From Rotaria macrura (Eukaryota; Rotifera; Eurotatoria; Philodinida; Philodinidae), in contig OENT01000704.1 of NCBI GenBank assembly GCA_900239685.1, positions 1-64,000 of the forward strand: a stretch of 64,000 nucleotides of DNA. The letters are read 5' to 3'. Below are positions 47,226 through 58,040 of the stretch, piece by piece (positions within the stretch are counted from its first letter, which is position 1; every line of letters starts with the position of its first letter). Under the pieces are notes generated by a model. The model was not told where the DNA came from. It did not search any database and worked only from the letters and a program-made list of their open reading frames with translations. Position numbers and translations under genes: made by a program.

Positions 47226-47531
47226 TTATCGATGTGAATCCCGACACTGAGGACTTCGACTTCGGACTTGATAATGATTATTTGAACGATTTCGATATTG
47301 TTGACGATCATCGCAATAATGACGTCGATGATAATCAGTATCGTATCGTTGAGCTTGACGAATAGTTCTCACCTGACTTCAATCATTGACAATCAGTGGG
47401 CTATTTGATAGTTTTATCATTTGATTGTATTCCTCGTCTTTGTCAGTATATCGCTTAGCAAAAAGTACATTCAATTCCGTCAACTCATCAATATTTTTTC
47501 CAGTTTTTGTATTATCATCAATCGTGGCCAT
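47226..47531 (-). CDS. RAMAC: RAMAC-like cap methyltransferase activator with in-frame TGA
   Basis: From ATG at 47531 the frame reads a short Thr/Asp-rich start, then LNVLFAKRYTDKDEEYNQM and SNSPLIVND, matching the RNMT-activating domain of human RAMAC ([28 protein letters not shown]). At the conserved Trp position the codon is TGA (47379-47381). The same frame then continues for 50 codons rich in Arg, Gln, Asn and Tyr, as in the RNA-binding tail of RAMAC, to TAA at 47226. The first part alone would be a 50-residue peptide with the activating domain but no RNA-binding tail. Possible explanations are a point mutation in one gene copy, a sequencing error, readthrough or RNA editing. CTTTCTAG abuts the start codon. 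Divergent from DNALI1 (249 bp). Confidence 0.8.
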
Positions 47532-47780
47532 CTAGAAAGTAAAACGAGTTATGAAACAAAACTCAACATTTACATCTGTTCAAATTCTCAACGGTATTAA
47601 ATTGACAAGATCTATTAGTTATTAATCGAGTAATAAGTTGATTGAACGTGTCGTGCAATCGAGAACAAAGAAAATAAAAAGTACTAGCCGAATAAAAGAG
47701 AATTGATTTCTTCTTTTTTTTTCTTGATTGCTATTACTTATTGTCAAACGGCATCAGAAACGCAAAATCGTTCTATAATC

Positions 47781-48846
47781 ATGGAACGATCATATTATTT
47801 GAATATCCATGAAGAAAATCATCCGAAAAATCGTTTATTAAAATACTCAAAATCATCGAAACTTTCAAGAGAAATATTACAAATACTATTCCAAATACGA
47901 AAAATGTATCAAAAACTACCACCAATCATCTATTCACTGCAGAACTATGAAGAAAATGAAGGTATAGATTTTCATAGAGAAAAATATGATTTATTGTATC
48001 GGTTTTTGTTCGTACAATCTTTTGAAAGAGTGTTTGCTTGAAAATGATATCTTCGGTCAACAATGCAATATACCGTTGAAAGAGTTAAAAGCTATTTGGC
48101 AACCGACATCATTCTACGTCTCAGATGGTATCTATGAACAAATCAAACGTGATCTCTTCTCATATAAAATCGATAAAGATTCTATATTTCTGTGTCTATT
48201 TCCGATCTATGCTGATATGAATCGTAAAAAGAAACTATTAACCGGTCAAAATAATGAAGAAATTTTTCTTCCATCAACAATTCCATGTACACAAGCTGAT
48301 CTTCAACATTTACTTGAACGTTTTCATATGATGTTATATAAAGAACAAGCACTTGAAATCGGTTTATGTCCAAAACGTCGAAGAATCTACAACGATTTAT
48401 TCGATGAACTTATCCGTATGATAACTCTTCAATGTAGTGAACATGGTCTTTTACTTGCTCGAATTAAAAACGAATATTTACAATGGATGAATACATATGA
48501 AGAACTATATTCAAGTGGTATGGCCTATGGCTTAAGACAGTATTTAAATAAAATAGAAGAAAAACAAAAATATGAATATGTGATTCGCACATTAGAAACG
48601 GATTGTCAACAATTACATAACGAAATTGAAAAGGAAACTATGCGCTATGAAAAATTAACACAGTTAATTAGTAATGATACTGAGGAAAATCAGGAAAAAA
48701 ATTTATTGAAAACTTCTCTGAATTTATTTCGTTCAACGAATGAAATACTTCGTCGTGATCTTCGAAATACATTAAGTAATATTTTATCATCGACTATTTT
48801 TCTTGGTGAACCAATCGATTATGATAAAGGAAAAGAAAAAGAATAA
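47781..48846 (+). CDS. DNALI1: Axonemal dynein light intermediate chain (p28)
   Basis: Two exons (47781-47961, 48029-48846) give 332 aa. The Ax_dynein_light signature is clear: CPKRRRIYNDLFDELIRMIT, LQCSEHGLLLARIKNEY and YEELYSSGMAYGLRQYL, aligning with CPVRRELYSQCFDELIRQVT, CAERGLLLLRVRDE and YQTLYESSVAFGMRKAL in human. A coiled coil follows to the C-terminus. It binds single-headed inner-arm dyneins and stabilises them with actin and centrin, as expected in a ciliated animal. The N-terminus is longer and more divergent than usual, so a p28 paralogue is possible. The stop codon sits inside AATAAA (48842-48847), and Asterix ends 99 bp away on the other strand. Confidence 0.9.
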
Positions 48847-48945
48847 AACAAGACAAAAAAGAAAAATCACTAAACATATATTTGTATTCTTCTTTCTTCA
48901 TTTGAAGTTTAAATAAAAAGAAAATAAGAAAATCAAACGAAGATG

Positions 48946-50415
48946 TCATTCAAAAAAAGGAATTTTCATCGGTGCCGGATTTTGCATATATGTAATGACA
49001 ATAGCAGATGTTGAAAGCCTAAACAAAGATTTATTTATATCTTATGGAATGTAGAAGAAAAAATAATGAATGATATTTGTTTGAAAAATATTTTACAACT
49101 AGTAGAATTAGATTGCCGTACTAATTGAAGATGATTCTGCTCTGTTACATTTTTTGAAAGAGATAATTATACAGAAGTCTACAATTTTGATTCTAATAAA
49201 CAGTTTCTAATTAATTAACAATCAATTAACATTAGTAAAATTTTTCGTTTCGATGATTCTTCATAATTTGATTTTACAAATGATCGCAATAAATTAGGAC
49301 GATTCGAATGAATTCTTTCAAGGTTAGAAGACATGAAATATGTTAACTTATATTCATATATACCCTATAGAAAAGAGGCACTTATTTTGAAAAGGAATCG
49401 TCTGAAATTTGAGATTTAAAAAACAAACAAACTTTAGACTCTTGTTGAACTTAGGATGATTGATACGTGTCAATTTTTAGATTGGCATTAGAAAATAGAT
49501 GTTTTCTAAAAAATAAGGTGAAGATCGATAGAAAATAAATATTTATTGCATATGAATTTCACTAGAAATTTATATTATTTAGAAGTTCTTTCTGAACAAT
49601 AAGTAGAGTCAGTCAGTAAAAATCATCGAAATGGAAATAGTCTATAATCAGAGTACGACCTTGTACAATAGTTATTAAAATAATAATTGTCTAATTACTT
49701 GATTGATGATGCCCCGAAAATTTATATACAACACGAAGAATTGAAAATTTACATGGAAAAATAACTCTGTTTATGAAACATATATCACCAAAAGAAGACA
49801 TGAAAACCGAAATATAATCTATTTCCAGAGCAGATTCAGAGTTTAATTTATCTAACGAATAGTGTACACGAATCATACACAAATCAAAGGGTTTCCAACT
49901 AGAAATCTTATATTTCACTTCAATCATTTACCATGAAGGAATTTCTGCGAATAATAATAGTTTTTTTTCCAGATTAACAAAAAAGTACATATGAATATCT
50001 AAACTGCATGATAGAAAATACATACATGAAACTGCTAAGAACTTGTTTAGTATCTTCTGAAGCTCGTGAATTGGCAAAACCAACCAACGCTACACATTGA
50101 TAAATTTAGCGATCCATAGGTTAGTTATAAGAAATTTTTACCTGCAAATAGAGCAATCCATGCGCACCATTTAATCTATAATTGATCACAAAAATTAGTA
50201 TTCTTACATAAAATACTCTTTCCTTTTAATTACCTTGAGCATCAATGAGCACATAGAACAGATCATCCCTATTAAATTCATGTAATCAGGTAAAGCATCA
50301 TCGACTTGTGTAATGAATCTTGATTGAAATCTTGAATGATTTTTTTATGTAATATATTCATTTAAATATAATCTGATTAATACCTATGAATACGATCTGG
50401 CCGACGACGCTCCAT
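48946..50415 (-). CDS. WDR83OS: Asterix (PAT complex subunit, WDR83OS)
   Basis: Five exons (50415-50384, 50330-50234, 50175-50142, 50089-50026, 49018-48946) give 99 aa; human Asterix is 106 aa. Blocks match in order: MERRRPDRIHR for DPRRPNKVLR, DDALPDYMNLIGMICSMCSL, MLKIKWCAWIALF, FANSRASEDTKQVLSSFMLS and the end YMQNPAPM. There are three short membrane helices. Asterix and CCDC47 form the PAT complex, an ER chaperone for nascent multi-pass proteins at the Sec61 translocon. The last intron is 1.0 kb, the others under 150 bp. With EMC7 it makes a second ER membrane-insertion factor in the window, which is probably chance. Confidence 0.95.
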
Positions 50416-52786
50416 TGTACTTGAACAATCTAAACTACAACAAGTATTCGCAATTTGAGTTTTTCTATGGAATAACAAAATCTTAAGTACTGAATAAATT
50501 GCTCTTGCAAAGAAAAATACGGTATATAGATGTAAATCTGTGAATGTTCTGCAGAAATACCAATCTAACTTTCTTATCTTAATGATGGCCATTATATACC
50601 TTTGCATTGGTCGCATTGAAGGTGGTTAGAATATTATAGTTATGGAGTTATAGATGGCGTTGGAGTTCCATTAGGAAAAGTATGTGAAAGTTTGAAAATT
50701 CCGTTTATTCAGAAAGAAACGGGCTTCATCCAGAATGATTGGGTTCAAAATAATAGTTTTATGCGGTTTGAAAATTACTATTTTCATGAAATTTACTTGA
50801 ATATGCTAAAAACTAATTTTCTACACAATAATGAGTTTTTCTAGTAGACTAATGCAAGTTTGATTCGACATCTTTGATTATACCAGCATCACTTTTTATT
50901 TCCTAGTTCATTGTGAATATTTGATATAGGAAATCCTTTAACTTCAAAATAGTTTCATGGTTAGGCAGGATAACAAACTGTACCTTCTGACCTAGTTAAG
51001 CATATAGATTTAGTGGTACGAATAACGCCAGTCAAACTAATATATGGATATCAAATACTACTGTAGTAACACGACTGCAGCTGCTTGTCAAGAAAGTTGT
51101 ATATTAACTATAATCTATTTACTGCATGAACTATATGCCTGTTAGATTAATGCATGATATGTTGCTAGGAAAACTTCTTAGTTCAGATAATTTTTATTCG
51201 TTAAATTAATTTGAAAATAAATTAATATGAATAAATTACTATTCGAATTTCACAAGCATTTAATTAAGTACTCAGAGGAGAATAATCTCGATTGATTAAT
51301 ACTCGAAGATGTTCTTCAGCTATGTTGTTCAATATTTCTTAAGTATCGAACAATTGTTTGTATTGCAAGTATATTCACATGTTGACTACTTGAACAATCA
51401 AAAATATCATAGTTAGTAATATTCAACTTCCGATAGGATTTATGAACGTTTCTAAGTATCGGAAAGTATTTATTGCATACTGTTTGAAGAGTACTCGACC
51501 GAATACGTCGGAAAATATTCAATAATTGTGATATAAACTCCATCTCAAGTGATAATAATAGAAATGCCGAAGCAAAAGAACTACTGATGTCATATTAACA
51601 TGATCGATATATTGAAATGAAAATGATATGAAAAAGACATCAAAATATTAAAGTAGGTTTTTTTCAAAAAATTATCATTCACATCCATCTTCGTTGACAG
51701 CAAAAGTAACTATGAAATAATTCTACGTTAACAATTTAAACGCAATGTCGAATTCAAGACTTTGAATTGTTCACATTTAGAACATACAATACGATCGATA
51801 TGATGATTCAATTATGTCTTTCTTGATTATTGAGAATCGAGAAAGATGAAAATGTTGTCTATAATTCAATAGAAACTGATTCATAAAGAGTTGGTCGTAC
51901 TTATTAATGCATGGGTTATTCTTGTAATTTTCAATGCAACTACTATTTATTACATTATCAATCAAGTAATTACATGATAGTATGAATGCCGATTTAAAAT
52001 TTAATACTTGATTAATGATATCTTAGAGGACATGTTGTCATTGAATTTGAAGGGAAAACTAATATGACTTGGAAATGTTATCTCATGTCTTTCTTTATTG
52101 AGTGTTAACAGTTCGGAATACTTTCATCGTGACATTGACAATATGTTTTATTTGTTTGTGTCTATTGTTATAAATATATTACTGACCTAAACTTCTTTAA
52201 AATTCATACGTAGAAATGCAATATCAATCAACTAGTTTCTTCTTGTTATCGAGTACCTAATTTATTTATGTGTATCGAAAGAAAATTAGTTTTTTCTTCC
52301 TCTGTTGATACATGACTATCAGTGTTACATCGGAAGAAAAAAAAGGATATCATGAAACTAGAATGAGTCATCGATTACTGTACAACAATGTTCCTATTGT
52401 TAGATTTTTAGTAAAACAATTCATCTGATAATCATCATAACAGCAATAAGAACCTTAATTGCAATCTTTTCTAAAGATTGTAATAAACATTGATCTTAGA
52501 TGAAATAATTCTATGTGTGTCATACTTGTTTTCATGTTTTGCTGTATTCGCTATGCATCAATGAATATCATTCTCACGCTGTGTATTGCAATTTTCAGTG
52601 TCTTTTTTTGTTTACGCATTTGATACCTTCACTTGCTTGTTCGTTGATTCAATATTAGTTTTTCTCTTTTTATTTTGCGGATGATAGTGAAAGCACACGA
52701 ATGTACAAATCATACAACAGTAAATACTGTCAATTCATATTTATCAAGCATTTACTTTTCTTCTTTTTCTTTTTAAAGATCCAGCA
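50416..52786. other. 2.4-kb intergenic
   Basis: AT-rich, with no supported gene. Two minus-strand frames (51316-51543 and 51777-51965) start with ATG and have fairly protein-like composition but no recognisable motif or splice partner. The claudin-like promoter should lie at the right end, where a TTTTTCTTTTTAAAG tract precedes its ATG by 8 nt. Confidence 0.4.
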
Positions 52787-53863
52787 ATGATGAAAAAAAA
52801 GTTTTATGAGCGCCCTGGCTTTTGGAAAATTCTATTGGCTTGTGCCATTGGTCTTGCATTCACTGCTTTTATTCTCGGTATGAATGTAGGAATAAATCCA
52901 TGATTGAAAACCAAACACCCCCCCCCCGCACACACACTTATATATATATATATATGCGTATGAATCGTTGTTTTTATTTTCTTAGGATGGATTGGTTTTG
53001 GTGTTCCTGATTGGCAAGCATTTCAACGTTCTAACGGTTCTACACAAGAATATTATGGTCTTTGGGCATATTGTCAAGAACCAGCTCCATTTTATGTTAG
53101 TATTTGCAAACGTTGGCCAACAGCTCAAGCTCAAGTCTTTAATGGTACTAAACCAAACTTTATTAGTGCATCCCAAGGTCTTATCACTACTGGCATGATA
53201 CTTCTTTCGTTGGGTCTTATTATTGGTATAATTGCAACTATTCTTCCACTATTAGCTTATATAGCTAGTATTGTGATTCTTCTTGGTTTTATTTTTCTTG
53301 TTATTGGTGTACCCATATTTGGTGAAGAATCGAATAATCTCTCGAACAAGCAAGGTAATACATCAATCAATAAACGCTATGGTTTTTGGCTTATGATTCC
53401 AACAATTATACTGGCATTTCTAGCCTCACTTCTATTTCTCATTACGGGATTTATTTATCAAAAGTTTGGCTACGGTAACATAGCAACGCGTAGTTATAGT
53501 CGTCGCAACTATGGCGGTCAACGACTGCTTGGACCAGCTAATACACTCGGCTTTATGCCATATGGTGCACGACCGGGAATATATGGATATGGAATGCCAC
53601 CAAATCCTTACGCAATGCCGTACCAGGGACCTTCTTTACTTTCACAATATATAGCTCGACGTATGCCTCGATATTATGCTCCGTACGCAGTGCGACAGAC
53701 CTACAGGGGTGCATTTCCACTGCCTTCTGTAGCTCAAGCTACTGGACAACCGGTCCCTGTGATACCAGCGTACAATAGACCTAGTCTCTCACGACCAGTT
53801 TATGCGCCTGCGGTGAATCTCACAGGAAGAGCAATGGCTGGTGCACCAATACAAGTTGCTTAA
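52787..53863 (+). CDS. Claudin-like four-pass membrane protein
   Basis: Two exons (52787-52877, 52986-53863) give 322 aa. Four hydrophobic helices lie at about 12-32, 85-107, 110-130 and 150-175. The first extracellular loop contains the PMP22/claudin pattern GLWAYC followed by a second cysteine (SICKRW). The C-terminal ~140 residues are Pro/Tyr/Gly/Ala-rich (GMPPNPYAMPYQGP), and the protein ends PIQVA. Members of this superfamily form septate or tight junctions, or regulate channels. The tail is long for a claudin, so this is better treated as a claudin-superfamily protein of unknown role. The intron carries a poly-C, CA and TA tract. Confidence 0.85.
52918..52956. repeat. Poly-C/CA/TA compound microsatellite
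   Basis: Ten C, a short CA repeat, then a TA repeat, inside the claudin-like intron. Confidence 0.85.
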
Positions 53864-55890
53864 GATTTTTCAGAACGACGAACAACTCAGGAACAAACAA
53901 TTATTTGATAGACGATTGATTCTTTTTTGGTTTATATGAATTTTGTTGGATTTAGTCTATTGTTTTAGTCGCTATTTATTTTCAATGAGATAAAATGTGC
54001 TATGTTGCATGACAACGAAGCAACCAGTAGTTGTAATATCATTCAAGAAAGTTATGCAGTTTTTTTCTTCTTTTGATTTCTTCTAACTTATATGTTCGCA
54101 TTTTTCTTTCATGCTTGAAAAGATTCAAGAATAACCTTGATCACAAGCGATCTTTCTGTCTCTTTGTTTGTATTAAAATGATGAACGTGAAATAAAGACC
54201 TTGGTATCTTTACGTACATGAATATCTACTTCTCTCCATTGAAAAATCATTAGTTATATAATACAGAGAAGTCACTTATCGATATTTTCAATTTATACTG
54301 GATGCGTGAAGGAGAAGCGGAACACCGAAGGTATACTTATCTACATAAGGACAAAGCTATCGCTCAATATTTCAACACACGTTCTCTCTTCTTCTCCATC
54401 GATCGACGAATTATCAAATGTCATAGACGCATAATTATCCGTCTTTCTTCTTTAGACAATAACTTCTAGCTAAGGGTATGGATGATCATTAAATCAGGAT
54501 CCAAGAAAAAAGCACATCAGACACAAAAGTTGATTCCGTCATAGCAGATTAGCAATATATATCTATATTTTTATCTACATCTATCTATCCATCTATCTAT
54601 CTATATATATATATATATATATATCTTATCAGAGAAAAGAAAACCGACGAAGGAAATGAGAACTTGGTGCGTACGCCTGCCTTTTTTTCTGAGTATGTGC
54701 TTCACAATTTGAGGATCAACAAGACCAAATTGAAAAAAACCCGAGTGAGAGAAATAAAGCGAGGGAGAGAGTGAGAGACAACGACAACGTAACCGACACA
54801 AATATTATTTTCTCAAAGTATGTATTGCGTCTCATTTGCTTATTCACCTTCGTGTGTGCATTTGAGCATCCAACCCAATCAGAATTACTGTGCTTTTCCT
54901 GTTTAATGTAGCATGTGTATTACCTTTCTTTTCTCCTACTATGTTTCTCTAATACATTCTTGTTTCCTAGATCTCAATAAAATACGTTATTTTTTCCTTT
55001 TTCTACTCAAATAGTAAGTCGTGAATAAGAACTTGATGTTCATCGAAAATGAAAATGCAAGTGTCAATAAAACAATGCCTGAATTATTTTTTGACAGATT
55101 ATAGTAAAGAATGAAAATTAAAACTATGAATATGATAACTGAATTACTTTATTGAGGGGACATTTATTTCATTAGGATGGTATGATCATTTTTATTCTTA
55201 TCCTTTTTTAGCTAATTATAATACAGATTAATTACAGTTTCTATCAGTATGATTGAAAAAAAGAAACTACTGTTGGCTTACTACTTCTTCTTTGTCTTTT
55301 ATTACTCTCAATGTCATTCTTTAATCTCTTTTACTCTAGTTGTGTATCTAATAATCAAGATGGATTTCAGACATATTGCCATCATTATTATCTGTCTACA
55401 TTACTTTGGGTATCCATGATTTTTTTTCTTGTCTTTCTTTTGCTTTTTCTTATTCTCAATTTCTTTCTCTTGTTCTTTTACTTTTCATCACTTGGGAACT
55501 GTCATTGAACAGGACAAGTATACTGTCAACTAGATATGTATTCTATTGAGATCTTTTCACACAAAAAGAAAATTCATTAAAAAATCCCAGTTCCTACTCA
55601 TCAAAATCGTTGTTTATCATTATATATTTTTTTCCACATCAGTTCAATGGATGTTTTTGTCCTTCGTCAACATGTATACAAGCATCTTCTTAGGTCTACT
55701 TAGAATATAAAGTCAAAGAAAAGATCATTTCTATTCATTTCAAGACTAGTGAGATGTAAGTCTATCTAAAGAATTAGAAACAAGATCTTCTGTTTTTTCT
55801 TCTTCTTTACTTACGTCTATGTTGTAACTAAGTAGAGTAGATAAGAGAAATGATGTATAATTAGCGCTTTTTACTCAACATATTAACAAA
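53864..55890. other. 2-kb intergenic
   Basis: Begins with the claudin-like 3' UTR and ends with the tetraspanin promoter. It holds an ATCT/TA microsatellite (54571-54624). The pyrimidine-rich zone 55250-55500 gives a hydrophobic-looking open frame (55311-55508) that is probably compositional. Confidence 0.4.
54571..54624. repeat. ATCT and TA compound microsatellite
   Basis: Imperfect ATCT units passing into a run of about 11 TA dinucleotides. Confidence 0.85.
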
Positions 55891-56657
55891 ATGGCTCATG
55901 CTTGTTCAAAAACATGTTTATCTTTACTTAACAGTCTCTTAATCATATTCGGTATTATCTTAGTTGTGTTGAGTTTATATACATATACTAAATACCGATC
56001 AGTTCAACTTATTATCGGTGTTATTATTCTGGCGTTCTTTATATTACTCATTGGATTCTTAGGACTAATTGGTGCAGTCAAACAATCCAAATGTGGTAAA
56101 TATATTTTTATCTAGCATTATAATTCTATGTACTTTTCAAGCTTTACTTATCTATATAATTTTCGTTGGTCCAATTACATTGGGATTTGTGGCTATACTT
56201 ATTGTACTTCTTGTAAAGCGAGATTGGCTAATAGATACATTCATTAATAGCTATGAAAAATCAGTAAGCAATCCAAAATTACTTGATAACGAGAATTTTC
56301 TTCGTATGACACGTGACTCGTTAGTATTATGAAAGTTTAGTTAAGAATTAAAATTTTGCTTTTATCTATTCTTCTGTCTTTCATAGTTTAATTAAAATGC
56401 AATGTTGTGGTTTTAAAGAAAAAAATCGACCAAGTCAAATCTTTGATGTAATTGATATCTGTAATACTATCAATACATCGAAACCATTATGCGATGAAAA
56501 AATGAAACATGATCTTCATGAAAATTTAGTTAGAATTATTATTATACATGCTATTTTGACAAGCTTCAGTATTCTAGCTTGTTTAATGGCTACATATTTG
56601 GCATGTACTGGAAGCAATCAGACACGACATAATACTTTTCAAAGACGATACTATTAG
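55891..56657 (+). CDS. Tetraspanin
   Basis: Three exons (55891-56095, 56142-56319, 56387-56657) give 217 aa. Four membrane helices are at about 10-32, 40-62, 69-90 and 180-203. The large loop has the family CCG (Cys134-Cys135-Gly136) and further cysteines at CNT and LCDEK, making two likely disulphides. Membrane-proximal cysteines (CSKTCLS at the start) may be palmitoylated. The first intron is only 46 bp; a nearer AG would put the frame out of register, and the chosen acceptor restores a continuous third helix (ALLIYIIFVGPITLGF). Tetraspanins organise membrane microdomains. The exact member is not assignable. Confidence 0.88.
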
Positions 56658-58040
56658 ATACCGATGGATGCAATTTCTATAGAGAGAAAAGACGCGTCGT
56701 TTGTCACTTAGTCGGCATTCTTTTCTTTAGACACTGAGAAATATATTATAAACAATGAGAGCGCATAGAAATGAATTATCAGGCGGCGACGCGACGACCT
56801 CGGAACGACACTAGTCGTGATAAGTGAATTTATTAGCAGTTTTCTTTCTTTTTCATTTCCTTTTATTGAACGCTCGGATGTTAAGATTCCTAACCGTCCG
56901 ATTTCTCGTATGTCACGGGTCGATAGTTACGCAAGAAGACTGATACAATTACGCATATTTATATATGTATCTATGTATGCATATGCATCGTTTTTGTCTT
57001 CATTTGCAAGTGTTGATGTCGATAGGGATACAACGTAATGATATTCAAGTTGACTTTCTTCGTTCATATCTGTTTCTTGCCGTTAGAATTAAAAATAAGA
57101 TTATGGCGCAAGTGTATCACATCGTCTCTGTTTCTCTTTTGCTAACATTTTCATTTAGTTAGCGAGTGTCATTGATGAAATCTCCTTTTTCAAGTTGTTC
57201 TTCCCTCTTCAGCGCTCTCTCTCTCTCTCTCTCCTTCTGTTTCGCTCTCTATTGAGGCTCTTTATATTTCTATCATCTCTTGTCTCCTTTTTTTCTCATA
57301 TGAGAAAGGATCACCACCCGTTGTGTGCTTGTCACGCTCTCATTTTCCATTGGAATGCAAGAGAAAAAGAATAAAGCGAAGAAGATATAGTAGATAATTT
57401 GTCGATGTTCCGATGTATCTGCAGCCGGCGGCTTATGTCCTTGACGTTGGTGAAACACCATCAGAAAACTCTTGTTGCTATTAGTACTTTCCTTGAGTGT
57501 GAGCCGAATTCCGACTTCAGATGCATATGAAATTTAATAGATCGAACAAAAGCACGTTCTCTCTTTGCACTTCAATACTCATTTAACTACAACACAGATG
57601 AAAATCAGACAATTACTGTTGTTCGTGCGAGTATTATACAGATTGTTAATTAAATTTTCTATTGAGAACATGAAACTACTGATTTAAAGTTGATAGTTTT
57701 CAAAGACAATAAAATATTCTATAGTTATTCTTATCGATTATAAGCATCGAATCTTGTTTTATTAAATTAAAAATGTTGCTAGCCACGCCAATCCACATTT
57801 TCAGCCTCTTTTTTGAATATCATGAGATAACAGTTTTCTTTTTATTTTTCTTACTTCATATCTTTTCTTCACTTCCTCTTGTCGGAACGAACGATTGGTG
57901 TTGACACGGACATCCGGACATAGTCAACTCTTCATACTATAGCTACGCCTACATCCGTTCATATTATTGTCTCTTGCATACTGTCTTATAAATCTATACT
58001 TATTCGTTTTCATTGTAGACGAAGAGAAAAAGGCAAAGTT
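56658..58040. other. 1.4-kb intergenic
   Basis: Tetraspanin 3' region, a GC-richer patch (56780-56815), a TC microsatellite near 57215 and the upstream region of the 5-HT2-like receptor. A TTTTCATTGTAG acceptor-like sequence ends 22 nt before the receptor ATG. No gene is supported. Confidence 0.4.
57215..57233. repeat. TC microsatellite
   Basis: Run of CTCTCTCTCTCTCTCTC. Confidence 0.8.

Noticed and set aside
47210-47365. 51-codon very acidic open frame on the plus strand (ATG to TAG)
   Set aside because: It is the antisense shadow of the Arg/Gln/Asn-rich tail of the RAMAC-like gene; Asp/Glu-rich antisense of such codons is expected.
47374-47391. 18-nt GT...AG segment that would remove the TGA in RAMAC in frame
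   Set aside because: Far shorter than any intron seen here (minimum about 45 bp), and it would delete the conserved VND-Trp region.
51316-51543. 75-codon minus-strand frame with ATG start
   Set aside because: Composition is plausible, but there is no motif, splice partner or context; it cannot be supported without RNA or homology.
55311-55508. Hydrophobic 65-codon frame resembling a membrane protein
   Set aside because: It arises from a T/C-rich tract, lacks polar loops or neighbouring exons, and has no family resemblance.
56096-56115. 20-bp intron in the tetraspanin gene
   Set aside because: It would put the next exon out of frame; the acceptor at 56140-56141 gives a 46-bp intron and an intact third helix.
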